From Devosia sp. 67-54 (GTDB lineage: Bacteria > Pseudomonadota > Alphaproteobacteria > Rhizobiales > Devosiaceae), in assembly GCF_001899075.1 (NCBI RefSeq), contig NZ_MKVA01000011.1, forward strand, positions 744,001-808,000: a stretch of 64,000 nucleotides of DNA, in the 5' to 3' direction. Positions 1 to 8,402 of the stretch are shown here, piece after piece; position 1 is the stretch's first letter, and each line of letters begins with the position of its first letter. The position numbers were made by a program, and so were the translations under genes. The notes under the pieces were generated by a model. The model was not told the DNA's origin. It ran no database searches and saw only the letters and a program-made list of their open reading frames with translations.

Positions 1-634
1 CGCCGAGCCCAACGTCTCGGTGCTCGTGATCGAGCCGGGCAACCCCTTGCCGCAGAACGCGGATCTGGTCCTGCTCCCGGGCAGCAAGGCCACCCGCGCC
101 GACCTTGCGGCGCTCCGCCGGGAGGGCTGGGACATCGACATCCTGGCGCATCACCGGGCGGGGAAAGCGGTGCTGGGAATCTGCGGCGGCTACCAGATGC
201 TGGGCCGCGAGATCGCCGACCCGGACGGGCTCGAAGGCGCGCCCGGACGCAGCGCCGGGCTCGGCCTGCTGGACGTCGTATCCACGCTCGCGCCCGTGAA
301 ACTGTTGCAGGTTATCGCGGGTAACGCGCACGCCTTCGGCGCCCCCATCCACGGCTACCACATGCATCTGGGGGTGACCACCGGACCCGACACGGCCCAT
401 CCCTTCGCCACAGTCGACGGCCATCCTGAGGGTGCCGTCAGTGGGCGAGTCGCCGGAACATATATGCATGGGATTTTCGCATCAGATCAATTTCGCCATG
501 CGTTCTTGCATGGCATCGCCGATCCGCACCTCGATTACGAGGCCGGCGTCGAGGCGGCGCTGGAGGCGCTTGCCGACCACCTCGAACGCCACCTCGACCT
601 CGACCAGATCCTGACCCTCGCCGGGAGCGTCTGA
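1..634 (+). CDS. cobQ: Cobyric acid synthase CobQ, C-terminal part (5' end outside the window)
   Basis: This is the glutamine amidotransferase (GATase_3) half of cobyric acid synthase, which amidates side-chain carboxylates of adenosylcobyrinic acid a,c-diamide in cobalamin synthesis. The frame is open from base 2 to the TGA at 632-634, so the gene enters from the left. The motif GICGGYQMLG carries the nucleophilic Cys (codon 182-184), and a later YMHGIF supplies the catalytic His. These are the CobQ/CbiP signature, not that of CobB. The stop abuts the ATG of cobD with no spacer, so the two are surely co-transcribed. The N-terminal dethiobiotin-synthetase-like ATP domain is not in the window. 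Confidence 0.93.
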   Translation, partial: AEPNVSVLVIEPGNPLPQNADLVLLPGSKATRADLAALRREGWDIDILAHHRAGKAVLGICGGYQMLGREIADPDGLEGAPGRSAGLGLLDVVSTLAPVKLLQVIAGNAHAFGAPIHGYHMHLGVTTGPDTAHPFATVDGHPEGAVSGRVAGTYMHGIFASDQFRHAFLHGIADPHLDYEAGVEAALEALADHLERHLDLDQILTLAGSV

Positions 635-1588
635 ATGGCCTGGCTGCTGGCGCCGCTGGCTCTGCTGCTCGAACGGCTCGTCGGCTATCCGCCGGCGCTG
701 TTCCGGCTGATCGGCCACCCCGTCACCTGGATGGGCGCGCTGATCAACTGGCTCGAGCCGCGCCTCAACGCCGGCCCCAACCGCCGCGCCAGGGGCGTCG
801 TCATGCTGCTGCTGCTGCTCGGCATCACCGTGGCATTCTCGCTGGTGATCGCCATGGTCACCCGCAGCCTTCCCTTCGGCTGGGTGATCGAAGCCGTCCT
901 CGCCTCCACCCTCATCGCCCAGAAGGAACTGGGCCGCGCCGTCAAGGCGGTCGCCGACGGCCTCGCCGTCTCGCTCGACTCCGGCCGCTACGCCGTCGCC
1001 CACATCGTCGGCCGCGACCCGCACGTGCTCGACGAGTCCGGCGTCGCCAGGGCGGCGGTCGAAAGCCTCGCCGAATCCACCTCCGACGGCATCGTCGCGC
1101 CGCTGTTCTGGCTGTTCGTCGGCGGCCTGCCCGGCATCGTGCTCTACAAGGCCGCCAACACCGCCGATTCCATGGTCGGCCACAAATCCGAGCGCTACCG
1201 CGATTTCGGCTGGGCCAGCGCCCGCTTCGACGATGTGCTCAACTGGATTCCGGCGCGCCTCACCGCGCTGCTGGTCGCCGGCGCCGCCTTCCTGGTGCGC
1301 CGCACCGATCCCGAGGCGGCGTGGTCGACGGCGCTGCGCGACGCGAAAAAGCACGCCTCGCCCAATGCCGGCTGGCCCGAGGCGGCCTTCGCCGGCGCCC
1401 TCGGCGTCGCGCTGGGCGGTCCGCGCAGCTATGAGGGCGAGATACACGACCTGCCGCGCTTCGGCGACGGCCGCTCCGACCTCACCGCCTCCGATATCCT
1501 GTCGGCGCTGGTGCTGTACTGGGCCGCGATGAACCTGCTGCTCGGCCTCGCCATCGCCCTGGCCCTGCTGCTGTGGCGCTTTCTCTAG
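635..1588 (+). CDS. cobD: Adenosylcobinamide-phosphate synthase CobD/CbiB
   Basis: An integral membrane enzyme that joins adenosylcobyric acid to (R)-1-aminopropan-2-ol phosphate, or the free amino alcohol, to give adenosylcobinamide (phosphate). The 317-aa length is usual. Family motifs are present: HPV with WMG at about residues 28-34, ESLAESTSDG at 143-152, NTADSMVGHK at 175-184 and ARFDDVLNWIPAR at 196-208. Hydrophobic segments lie at about 55-75, 82-95, 153-172, 207-220 and the C-terminus. It starts directly after the cobQ stop. The cobU gene at 4463-5020 acts in the same lower pathway but lies apart on the other strand. Confidence 0.95.
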   Translation: MAWLLAPLALLLERLVGYPPALFRLIGHPVTWMGALINWLEPRLNAGPNRRARGVVMLLLLLGITVAFSLVIAMVTRSLPFGWVIEAVLASTLIAQKELGRAVKAVADGLAVSLDSGRYAVAHIVGRDPHVLDESGVARAAVESLAESTSDGIVAPLFWLFVGGLPGIVLYKAANTADSMVGHKSERYRDFGWASARFDDVLNWIPARLTALLVAGAAFLVRRTDPEAAWSTALRDAKKHASPNAGWPEAAFAGALGVALGGPRSYEGEIHDLPRFGDGRSDLTASDILSALVLYWAAMNLLLGLAIALALLLWRFL

Positions 1589-1683
1589 CCCCGGCCGCGG
1601 AGCGATCCACTTGCTTTGACCATCGGAGTCCGGCGTAGTGCGATGGCGTCGGGGCCAGCGCACAGCAGTGACGGGGGGTGTCG

Positions 1684-2808
1684 ATGGACATCAGGACCCA
1701 GGCCGAACTCGATCTCATCGCCGGCATCTATGATGCCGTCATCGAGCCGGCGCGCTGGAACGACGCGATCGACGGGATCCGCCGGCATCTCGGATTTCAG
1801 CTCTGCACGCTGACGGTGGTCTCCATCCCCAGCGGCAGGGTGCTCGTCGGCGCGCAAAGCAATGTGCCGCATCCCTTTTCGGAGACCGCCCACCTCTACG
1901 GCAACGACGCGCTGGAGCAATGGGGCGGCCTCAAGCGGATCGAGACCCTGGTGCAGGAAGAGCCGATGCTGTTTTCGCACTACAACCGGCTGGCCGATCT
2001 GGTCGGCCGGCCGTTCTACGAGAACTGGTCGCGGCCGCAGGGGCTGGTCGACCAGCTCGCCCTCGTGCTCGAATTCAACCCGCGCTGCTGGCCAACATCG
2101 CCTTCGCGGTGCATGACTCGGCGCCGCCCGTCAGCAATGCCCAGATCGAAGGCCTGCGCGTGCTGGCGCCGCATCTGCGCCGCGCCGCCATCATCAGCGG
2201 CCTGCTCGACGGCCGCCAGCAGGCGGCGGCATCGTTCGAGGCCACCCTCGCCGCGCTCGGCTCGGGCGTCGTCCTCGTCGACGAACAATTGCGTGTCATC
2301 TACGCCAACGAGCGGGCCGAGGCGATGTTCGCCGCCGGCGATCCCCTGGTGCGCACCGCCGGCCGCCTGGACCTGCCGCGGGAGCTGGTGCGCGGCCAGC
2401 TCGCCGCCGCCGTAGCGGCCGCCGCCCGCGGCAGCGCCGGCCTGCAGCGGGGCAGCGGCATCCCGGCACGCCTCAGCGACGGCGGCGAAGCGGTGGTGCA
2501 TGTGCTGCCGCTCGGCCGGCACCAGGCGACGCGCAGCTTTGCCGCCGTGGCGGCGATGTTCGTGGCCCAGCCCAGCCGCGAGCTCAATCTGCCGATGGAG
2601 GCGTTGCAGCTGCTCTACCAGTTGCGGCCCGCCGAGGCGCGGGTGTTCGAGCTGATCGTCCGCGGCTTGCGGGCGGCCGACATCGCCTCCACGCTCGGCA
2701 TCGCCCCCAGCACCGTCAAGACCCACACCCTGCGCCTGTTCGACAAGGTCGGCGTGCACAGCCGCGCGCAACTGGCCAAGCTCGCCCGCGACATGTCGCT
2801 GGGGCTGA
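1684..2808 (+). pseudogene. LuxR-family regulator, frameshifted
   Basis: The first part (from ATG 1684, with a G-rich Shine-Dalgarno stretch at 1672-1678) encodes about 135 residues of a regulatory domain ending near LVLEFNP. At about 2085-2100 the reading continues only in a frame one base shorter, as AL-LANIAFAVHDSAPP. That frame carries a PAS-like middle (GVVLVDEQLRVIYANERAE) and a LuxR/GerE helix-turn-helix near 2625-2790 (LRPAEARVFELIVRGL, STVKTHTLRLFDKVG). A one-base loss around aacccgcgctgctgg explains this. Recognisable homology stops near 2808, but the open frame runs on antisense into the facing MerR gene until 3068. It could be a true pseudogene or a sequencing error. The upstream GTG at 1678 is an alternative start. 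Confidence 0.72.
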
Positions 2809-2839
2809 ACTCGTTCCCCGGTTGCCGGGGTCGCCCCGC

Positions 2840-3928
2840 TCAGGGCAGGCGTCGGAAATACAGTGTCGTGATCCTGCCGTCCCGGCCAACCATGAGTCCC
2901 CATTCCATCCCGGCATTCTCGAATGTCGCGTTGAAGACATCGACGCCCGACTGGCCGACGCCCCTGAAGCTCAAGCCGGTCAGCGGGCCGGCCGATTTGA
3001 GCTCCTGCGCCACCAGATCCTTCTGCGCGCGGGCCAGCTCGGCGAGGACGGGACTCATCCGGCCGTAGTCGGGTTCACCCCGCAGGCTCTCGGCAATCAC
3101 CCGACGCAGCGTCGCCTCGCTTCCGGCTTGCGGAATCTTCTCCCGCTTGCGCCGTTCGAGCTCCGCTTCGGCCCGTTGCGCCACGGCAGCGTCGACGCGC
3201 ACGGCCCTGATCTCGACACCGCCCTGATGATGGACGAGCGAATTCACCCGCCCGTCGGCATCGCGGATGAAGGTTACTTGCACCGGCAGCACCTTCATGA
3301 AGAAGCCCGTCTCGCTTTCGGGGAAAATCTCGAGGTCGGCCTGCCCGATGACACGGGTGAACAGCCGTCCGTCCCGCGTCGTCACGAAATAATAGGTGCC
3401 GTCGCCGCCGAGCTCGTACGCCCCGGCGTAGTCCGCATAGATGGTGGTATCGATCGGTACTTCGGTGCGGGGCCGGTTCTGTTCGTACCGCCGCCAGGGG
3501 ATCGTGTCGGTCGAGGCGTCAGCCATCGTGCTCTCCCTTGCCAGCATGGTGAGATCGTCGATTGATATGGCGACCCCGGCGGCCATTTTGGCCTGCACGG
3601 CGTCGATGGTGGCGAGTCCGCGCTCGGCGCGCTGCCGCGTTTCGTTCAGCGTGTCGCGCTGCATGTCGAGCAGACGGCCGAGATCGGTCGGATGCCCCTT
3701 CAGCAGTTCCGCGATGCGCGCGAGGCTGAAGCCGAGCGATTTGAGGGCCAGCACCTCGTTGAGCCGGGCGATCTCGTCCGGCCCATAAAGCCGCCAGGTC
3801 TTGCCCGTCCGCCGTGGCACGATCAGTCCATGCTGCTCGTACAGGCGTAACGCCCGCACGCTGAGCCCGATGCGTCGCGCGCAATCGGCAGCGGTCAGCC
3901 AGGTTTCGGTCTTGGCGCGATCGTCCAT
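2840..3928 (-). CDS. MerR-family transcriptional regulator with C-terminal DUF3471-like domain
   Basis: A 362-aa protein. Residues 10-80 form a MerR winged helix-turn-helix (TAADCARRIGLSVRALRLYE, then GFSLARIAELL), followed by a helical dimerisation stretch to about 140. Residues about 165-270 (YAGAYELGGDGTYYFVTTRDG) resemble the small beta-barrel DUF3471 domain often found behind beta-lactamase-like enzymes. An unusual effector or ligand-sensing domain is therefore likely, but its ligand is unknown. The start is fixed by GAGGAG about 7 bases before ATG 3928. The frame stays open further upstream, but that part runs through repeats and is not coding. No cysteine pattern typical of metal-sensing MerR proteins was seen. 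Confidence 0.85.
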   Translation of the reverse strand: MDDRAKTETWLTAADCARRIGLSVRALRLYEQHGLIVPRRTGKTWRLYGPDEIARLNEVLALKSLGFSLARIAELLKGHPTDLGRLLDMQRDTLNETRQRAERGLATIDAVQAKMAAGVAISIDDLTMLARESTMADASTDTIPWRRYEQNRPRTEVPIDTTIYADYAGAYELGGDGTYYFVTTRDGRLFTRVIGQADLEIFPESETGFFMKVLPVQVTFIRDADGRVNSLVHHQGGVEIRAVRVDAAVAQRAEAELERRKREKIPQAGSEATLRRVIAESLRGEPDYGRMSPVLAELARAQKDLVAQELKSAGPLTGLSFRGVGQSGVDVFNATFENAGMEWGLMVGRDGRITTLYFRRLP

Positions 3929-4016
3929 GGCGGCTCCTCGGCAGCGTCCTACGCTATGACGCAAGGGGCGGCTCAAGCGAAATCCGCCGGGTTGCCGGCC
4001 CCGCTCGCCCGATGCG

Positions 4017-4115
4017 TCACAGCCGCAGCGCCTCCAGCACCGCCGAGAACGCCGGCGAGGCCTGGAGCCGGCTCGGAGAATAGAGGTGATAGCCGACGAA
4101 GGCCGCCGCGGCGGT
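4017..4115 (-). pseudogene. LysR-family regulator remnant (C-terminal ~32 codons)
   Basis: Read on the minus strand, this stretch encodes FVGYHLYSPSRLQASPAF followed by SAVLEALRL and TGA. That is the characteristic last strand and helix of a LysR substrate-binding domain (usual form: yhLYyPSRR..sPAF.a.i.aLR). No start and no DNA-binding domain are present. The homology ends abruptly at about 4113-4116, where an aldo/keto reductase tail begins on the other strand. It is the left edge of a deletion scar. Confidence 0.7.
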
Positions 4116-4221
4116 GACGCTGAGCGCCACCGATCTCGCGGCGCTGGACGAGGCGGTGTCGGCGGTGGAGATTCGCGGCGAGCGCTACGCGCCCGAACAT
4201 CTGGCGCGCATCGACCGCTAG
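4114..4221 (+). pseudogene. Aldo/keto reductase remnant (C-terminal ~35 codons)
   Basis: The plus strand reads VTLSATDLAALDEAV then SAVEIRGERYAPEHLARIDR and TAG. This matches the end of an aldo/keto reductase (..l.a.dlaaLd......i.G.RY......). The barrel, catalytic Tyr/Lys and start codon are missing. It directly abuts the lysR remnant in the geometry expected if the middle of a divergent lysR-reductase pair were deleted. Confidence 0.65.
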
Positions 4222-4300
4222 AGGGTTCACGGCATGGCGGAATCGGGGTTGGTGGCCCCGCAATATCGGGCGTGGAGCTGACGCAGGATCCGGTGCTCGT

Positions 4301-4413
4301 GGCCCCCACCCCCAGCCCCTCCCCGCAAGGGGGAGGGGGGCGATGGAGCCGATGCGACGGCGTTTCAGTCGGGCTCCCCTCCCCCTTGCGGGGAGGGGAC
4401 GGGGGCGGGGGCA
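4301..4413. repeat. GC-rich palindromic intergenic repeat, family A, copy 1
   Basis: The left arm begins ggcccccacccccagcccct and runs into a small hairpin (CCCCTCCCCGC/AAGGGGGAGGGG). After about 30 bases a right arm (CCCCTCCCCCTTGCGGGGAGGGG, then cgggggcgggggc) repeats the motif in inverted order. Three more copies occur at 23839, 24296 and 57170. The rest of the 534-base gap 3929-4462 holds only the lysR and reductase remnants. Confidence 0.8.
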
Positions 4414-4462
4414 GCAATCACCGGACCCGCCGGACCGGGGCGGCGTGCCCGGTCCCGCCGGC

Positions 4463-5020
4463 CTATTCCGGCCGCGGCAGCTCGGTGGTGCTTTCGGTGA
4501 GGCGGGGGCCCTTGAGGGTCATCGGCAGGCCGGCGACGACGAAATGCACCTCGGCGCAGATCTCGGCGAGGCGCTGGTGCGCCGCGCCGGCGAGGTCGCG
4601 GAAGGTGCGGGCCATGGCGTTGTCGGGCACGATGCCGAGCCCCACCTCGTTCGACACCAGGATCACCCGCGCCGAACTGGCCTGGCGCAGCGTGGCGATC
4701 AGCTCGTCCACCGCCTGCGCCACGTTGCGGTTGGCGCCCAGCAGGTTGCTGATCCACAGCGTCAGGCAATCGACCAGGATCACGTCATGCGTCTTGGCCG
4801 CGGCCTTGAGGGCGGTGGCCAGCGCGATCGGCTCCTCCAGCGTCGAGAAGCGCTTGTGCCGCTGCTGCTGGTGCAGCCGCACCCGCTCCACCATTTCGGC
4901 GTCAAGCGCCTGGGCGGTGGCCAGGTACAGCGGGCGTTCGCCCGAGCGCATCGCCAGCCGCTCGGCAAATCCGGTCTTGCCCGACCGCGCCCCGCCCAGA
5001 ACCAGAACATGTCCGTCCAT
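4463..5020 (-). CDS. cobU: Bifunctional adenosylcobinamide kinase / adenosylcobinamide-phosphate guanylyltransferase
   Basis: It phosphorylates adenosylcobinamide and transfers GMP to it, giving AdoCbi-GDP, the substrate of cobalamin synthase (CobU; called CobP in aerobic-pathway organisms). The 185-aa product has an N-terminal Walker A GGARSGKT at residues 9-16 and the later DCLTLWISNLL and VSNEVGLGIVPD motifs of the family. The start at ATG 5020 is supported by GGAGGAACGAC just upstream; a longer open frame to 5635 is antisense to the sugar kinase. It is a single gene, not an operon with cobQ-cobD, though it completes the same lower cobamide pathway. Confidence 0.95.
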   Translation of the reverse strand: MDGHVLVLGGARSGKTGFAERLAMRSGERPLYLATAQALDAEMVERVRLHQQQRHKRFSTLEEPIALATALKAAAKTHDVILVDCLTLWISNLLGANRNVAQAVDELIATLRQASSARVILVSNEVGLGIVPDNAMARTFRDLAGAAHQRLAEICAEVHFVVAGLPMTLKGPRLTESTTELPRPE

Positions 5021-5200
5021 GTCGTTCCTCCGACTCGGCCCTAACGCGGGCGCCGGGAGATTGGTCGCATGGCCCTGGCGCCACAAGGGCCGCGGCCCGC
5101 TGAAATCGATTGCGCAAACCACTTTCGCCGCCGCGGCATTGGCATTATGGTCCGCCCGCGCCGGCGCCCGGCGCAGTCGCATTTCCGAGGGCATCCGCAG

Positions 5201-6136
5201 GTGACCAGATATTATCTTGGCGTTGACGGGGGAGGCACCAATTGCCGCATCCGCCTCGCCGACGAGCATTTGGTGACGCTGGGAGAAGGCCGCGGCGGCC
5301 CCTCCAACCTGCAGATCCAGAACGGCGAGCCGGCCTATCGCTCGATTCTCGACGGCGCCCGCGCCGCCTTCGCCGCCGCCGGCCTGCCCGACGCCGCCTA
5401 TGCCCGGACTTATGCCTGCTTCTGCATGGCCGGCGGCCGCTCGGTGGGCGACCGCGAGGATTTCCAGAACCGGCCCTGGCCGTTCGCCGCGGTGCGCGCC
5501 TATGACGACATCGACGCCGCCCATGCCGGCGCGCTCGGCGGCGAGGAGGGCGCGGTGATGATCGCCGGCACCGGCTCGGCCGCCCTCGCCATCGTCGGCG
5601 GCCGGCGCCACCAATGCGGCGGCTGGGGCTTTCACGTCGGCGACCAGATGTCGGGCGCCATCCTCGGGCGCGAGCTGGTGCGCCGCACCATCGAGGCCAG
5701 CGACGGGCTGGTCGGCGGCTCGCCGCTGACCGACGCGGTGCTGGCCGAGCTCGGCGGCAGCAACGACGCCATCATGGACTGGTCGTTCCCCAAGCCGGTG
5801 ACGCCCGTGGAGTTCAAGGACAAGGACGGCAGCGAGCTGCCGGTCACCGTCGGCCGCGCGCCGCAGGCCTATGGCAGCTTCAGCCGGCTGATCTTCGACT
5901 ATTACGACCGCGGCGACCCGGTGGCCCGGGAGCTGATCGCCCTCGAAATGACCTACGTCGACAATTATGTGCGCTGGTTCAAGGCGCGCGGCGCCACCCG
6001 CATGGCCGCCACCGGCGGCGTCGGCGAGCGGCTGTACCCCATGCTCGTCGACCGCTATGGCAGCTTCATCGTCAAACCGCTCGGGGACAACCTCTCGGGC
6101 GCCGTCATCCTCGCAAAGCAGAATTTCGCCGCATGA
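5201..6136 (+). CDS. BadF/BadG/BcrA/BcrD-type ATPase, probable N-acetylglucosamine kinase
   Basis: A 311-aa ASKHA-fold kinase. The N-terminal phosphate-1 loop GVDGGGTNCRIRL is at about residues 7-19, and GTGSAALA plus GWGFHVGDQMSG are the later nucleotide and sugar-kinase motifs. The family includes eukaryotic GlcNAc kinase and many bacterial amino-sugar kinases, so an amino-sugar substrate is likely but not proven. The GTG at 5201 is chosen because GAGGG lies about 9 bases upstream and the family phosphate loop normally starts near residue 8; an ATG at 5147 is an alternative. The next gene, zwf, starts 26 bases downstream, which suggests one sugar-phosphate operon. Confidence 0.85.
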   Translation: MTRYYLGVDGGGTNCRIRLADEHLVTLGEGRGGPSNLQIQNGEPAYRSILDGARAAFAAAGLPDAAYARTYACFCMAGGRSVGDREDFQNRPWPFAAVRAYDDIDAAHAGALGGEEGAVMIAGTGSAALAIVGGRRHQCGGWGFHVGDQMSGAILGRELVRRTIEASDGLVGGSPLTDAVLAELGGSNDAIMDWSFPKPVTPVEFKDKDGSELPVTVGRAPQAYGSFSRLIFDYYDRGDPVARELIALEMTYVDNYVRWFKARGATRMAATGGVGERLYPMLVDRYGSFIVKPLGDNLSGAVILAKQNFAA

Positions 6137-6162
6137 ACTACATCGAACGGAGAACCAAGAGC

Positions 6163-7644
6163 GTGTCCAGCCGCATCATTCCCGTCCAGCCCTTTGACTA
6201 TGTGGTCTTCGGCGCGACCGGCGATCTCACCAAGCGCAAGCTCATCCCCGCGCTCTACCACCGCTTCTACGACGGCCAGTTCGACGAGCACAGCCGCATC
6301 ATCGGCGTGTCGCGCACCAAATGGACGGACGCCGATTTCCAGAAGGCGGCGCGCGACGACATCGCCCAGTTCGTCGAGAAGGAATACCAGGACGAGAAGG
6401 TCATCGACCGCTTCGTGTCGACCTTCTCCTACGTCGTCAACGACGTGACCGACGAGGCCAAATGGGGCGATCTGGGCGGCAAGCTGCGCGACGACCCCAA
6501 GGTGGTGCGCGCCTTCTACCTCGCCATCGCGCCGGACCTGTTCGGGCCGACCTGCGAGTACATCAAGAAGAAGGGCTATTACCGCCGCGACGCCCGCGTC
6601 GTCATCGAAAAGCCGCTCGGGCACGACCTCGCCTCCTCGATCGCCATCAACGATGAGGTGAGCCGCATCTTCGAGGAAGATCAGGTCTATCGCATCGACC
6701 ACTATCTCGGCAAAGAGACGGTGCAGAACCTGTTGGCGCTGCGCTTTGCCAACATCCTGTTCGAGCCGGTGTGGAACTCGACCCATATCGACCACGTGCA
6801 GATCAGCGTGGCCGAGACCGTCGGCGCCGGCACCCGCGGCTATTACGACGAGAGCGGGGCGCTGCGCGACATGGTGCAGAACCACATGGCGCAGCTGCTC
6901 TGCCTCGTCGCCATGGAGCCGCCGGCTTCGGACGGCGCCAACGCGCTGCGCGACGAAAAGCTCAAGGTGCTGCGCTCGCTGCAGCCGATCACCGCCGCCG
7001 ACGTCGGCAAGGTGACGGTGCGCGGCCAGTATCGCGCCGGCTCGATCGACGGCCAGAGCGTGCCGAGCTACCAGGACGAACTGCCCGAGGACAAGAAGGG
7101 CTCCAAGACCGAGACCTTCGTCGCCCTCAAGGCCGAGATCGGGAACTGGCGCTGGGCCGGAGTGCCGTTCTACTTCCGCACCGGCAAGCGCCTCGCCACC
7201 CGCGCCTCGGAGATCGTCATCCAGTTCCGCGACATCCCGCACTCGATGTTCGACCATGCCGAAGGCGCGCCGCGCCCCAACCGGCTGATCATCAACATCC
7301 AGCCCGACGAGGGCGTGAAGATGTTCCTGATGATCAAGGATCCGGGCCCGGGCGGCATGCGCCTGCGCGAGGCGCCGCTCGATCTGAGCTTTGCCGCCAC
7401 CTTCCACGAGCGCACGCCCGAGGCCTATGAGCGGCTGCTGCTCGACGTCATCCGCGGCCAGCAGACGCTGTTCATGCGCCGCGACGAGCTCGAAGCGGCC
7501 TGGCGCTGGATCGACCCGATCCGCAACGCCTGGGATGCCTCGAGCGACGCGCCGCAGGCCTATGCCGCCGGCACCTGGGGCCCGTCGGGGGCGGTGGCGC
7601 TGATCGAGCGCGACGGCCGCACCTGGCACGAGGACGATAATTGA
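6163..7644 (+). CDS. zwf: Glucose-6-phosphate 1-dehydrogenase
   Basis: The first step of the Entner-Doudoroff and oxidative pentose-phosphate routes: glucose 6-phosphate plus NAD(P)+ gives 6-phosphogluconolactone. The 493-aa length is normal. Visible motifs are the dinucleotide loop GATGDLTKRKL (residues 17-27), the EKPLG strand and the substrate-binding signature RIDHYLGKE (177-185). The GTG start at 6163 follows GGAG at 6149-6152 and gives the usual MSSRIIPV N-terminus. An ATG at 6133 overlapping the kinase stop as ATGA is possible but lacks a good ribosome site. pgl overlaps the 3' end by four bases. Confidence 0.96.
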   Translation: MSSRIIPVQPFDYVVFGATGDLTKRKLIPALYHRFYDGQFDEHSRIIGVSRTKWTDADFQKAARDDIAQFVEKEYQDEKVIDRFVSTFSYVVNDVTDEAKWGDLGGKLRDDPKVVRAFYLAIAPDLFGPTCEYIKKKGYYRRDARVVIEKPLGHDLASSIAINDEVSRIFEEDQVYRIDHYLGKETVQNLLALRFANILFEPVWNSTHIDHVQISVAETVGAGTRGYYDESGALRDMVQNHMAQLLCLVAMEPPASDGANALRDEKLKVLRSLQPITAADVGKVTVRGQYRAGSIDGQSVPSYQDELPEDKKGSKTETFVALKAEIGNWRWAGVPFYFRTGKRLATRASEIVIQFRDIPHSMFDHAEGAPRPNRLIINIQPDEGVKMFLMIKDPGPGGMRLREAPLDLSFAATFHERTPEAYERLLLDVIRGQQTLFMRRDELEAAWRWIDPIRNAWDASSDAPQAYAAGTWGPSGAVALIERDGRTWHEDDN

Positions 7645-8330
7645 GGCCGGCCCGCCGGACCTTCAGCGACAGGCAGCAGCTCGCCGACGCCCTCGCCGAG
7701 GCGGTGGCGGCCAACCTCGCGGCCGGCATCGCGGCCCGCGGCGCCGCCTCGCTCGCCGTCTCGGGCGGCACCACGCCGGTGCATTTCTTCGAGGCGCTGG
7801 CGCGGCGCGGCGAGGTGGCCTGGGACAAGGTGACGGTCACCCTGGTCGACGAGCGCTGGGTCGACGAGACGTCGGACCGCTCCAATGCCCGGCTGGTGCG
7901 CCAGCATCTGCTGCAGGGCCGGGCGGCCGCGGCGCGCTTCGTGCCGCTCTACCAGGGCGGCGACGCGCCCGATGCCGAAAAGGCGAGTGCGGCGCAGGCC
8001 GTCGTGCCGCGCCCGCTCGATGCCGCCATCCTCGGCATGGGCAATGACGGCCACACCGCCTCGTTCTTTCCGGGCGGCGACACGCTCGACGCGGCGCTGA
8101 CCGCGGCGGGGCCGGTGGTCGCCATCCGCGCGCCGGGCGCCGGCGAGCCGCGGGTGACGCTGACGCTCAGGCAATTGCTGGCGGCCCGCGCGCTCTATCT
8201 GCATATCGAAGGGGAGGGGAAGCTCGCAACGCTCGGGCAGGCTGAGGCAGAAGGTCCCGTAGAGGACATGCCGGTGCGTGCTATCCTGCGCGAGACCCAA
8301 ACACCGCTGACCATCTACTGGTGCCCATGA
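7641..8330 (+). CDS. pgl: 6-phosphogluconolactonase
   Basis: It hydrolyses 6-phosphogluconolactone to 6-phosphogluconate in the cytoplasm. The 229-aa protein shows the DevB/SOL-type motifs SLAVSGGTTP (about 35-45), VTVTLVDERWV and ILGMGNDGHTASFFP. The start is a TTG at 7641, overlapping the zwf stop (TTGA), with GAGG at 7630-7633. The overlap indicates translational coupling, and the gene order zwf-pgl-edd is the classic alphaproteobacterial Entner-Doudoroff order. Confidence 0.93.
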   Translation: MRPARRTFSDRQQLADALAEAVAANLAAGIAARGAASLAVSGGTTPVHFFEALARRGEVAWDKVTVTLVDERWVDETSDRSNARLVRQHLLQGRAAAARFVPLYQGGDAPDAEKASAAQAVVPRPLDAAILGMGNDGHTASFFPGGDTLDAALTAAGPVVAIRAPGAGEPRVTLTLRQLLAARALYLHIEGEGKLATLGQAEAEGPVEDMPVRAILRETQTPLTIYWCP

Positions 8331-8402
8331 ACCAGCGTGGTCGCGCGTTCGAACCGCAAGAGTGGCGCCACTTTTGCTGAACACGCTCTAAGGGAGCCCC
8401 CA

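Noticed and set aside
482-1663. Long minus-strand frame opposite cobD
   Set aside because: Antisense shadow of a clear CobD coding region; composition is Arg/Gly/Gln-rich and no domain is seen.
3973-4263. A 96-codon minus-strand frame over the lysR/reductase remnants
   Set aside because: It is in a different frame from the lysR remnant and shows no recognisable sequence; the remnant frames explain the interval better.
4301-4413. Possible CRISPR or terminator array from the repeated C/G tracts
   Set aside because: Arms are inverted, not direct, repeats and there are no regular spacers; it is a dispersed palindromic element.
5614-6162. N-terminal extension of the zwf frame through the kinase gene
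   Set aside because: Arg/Pro-rich shadow of the sugar kinase; family alignment and the ribosome site place the zwf start at 6163.
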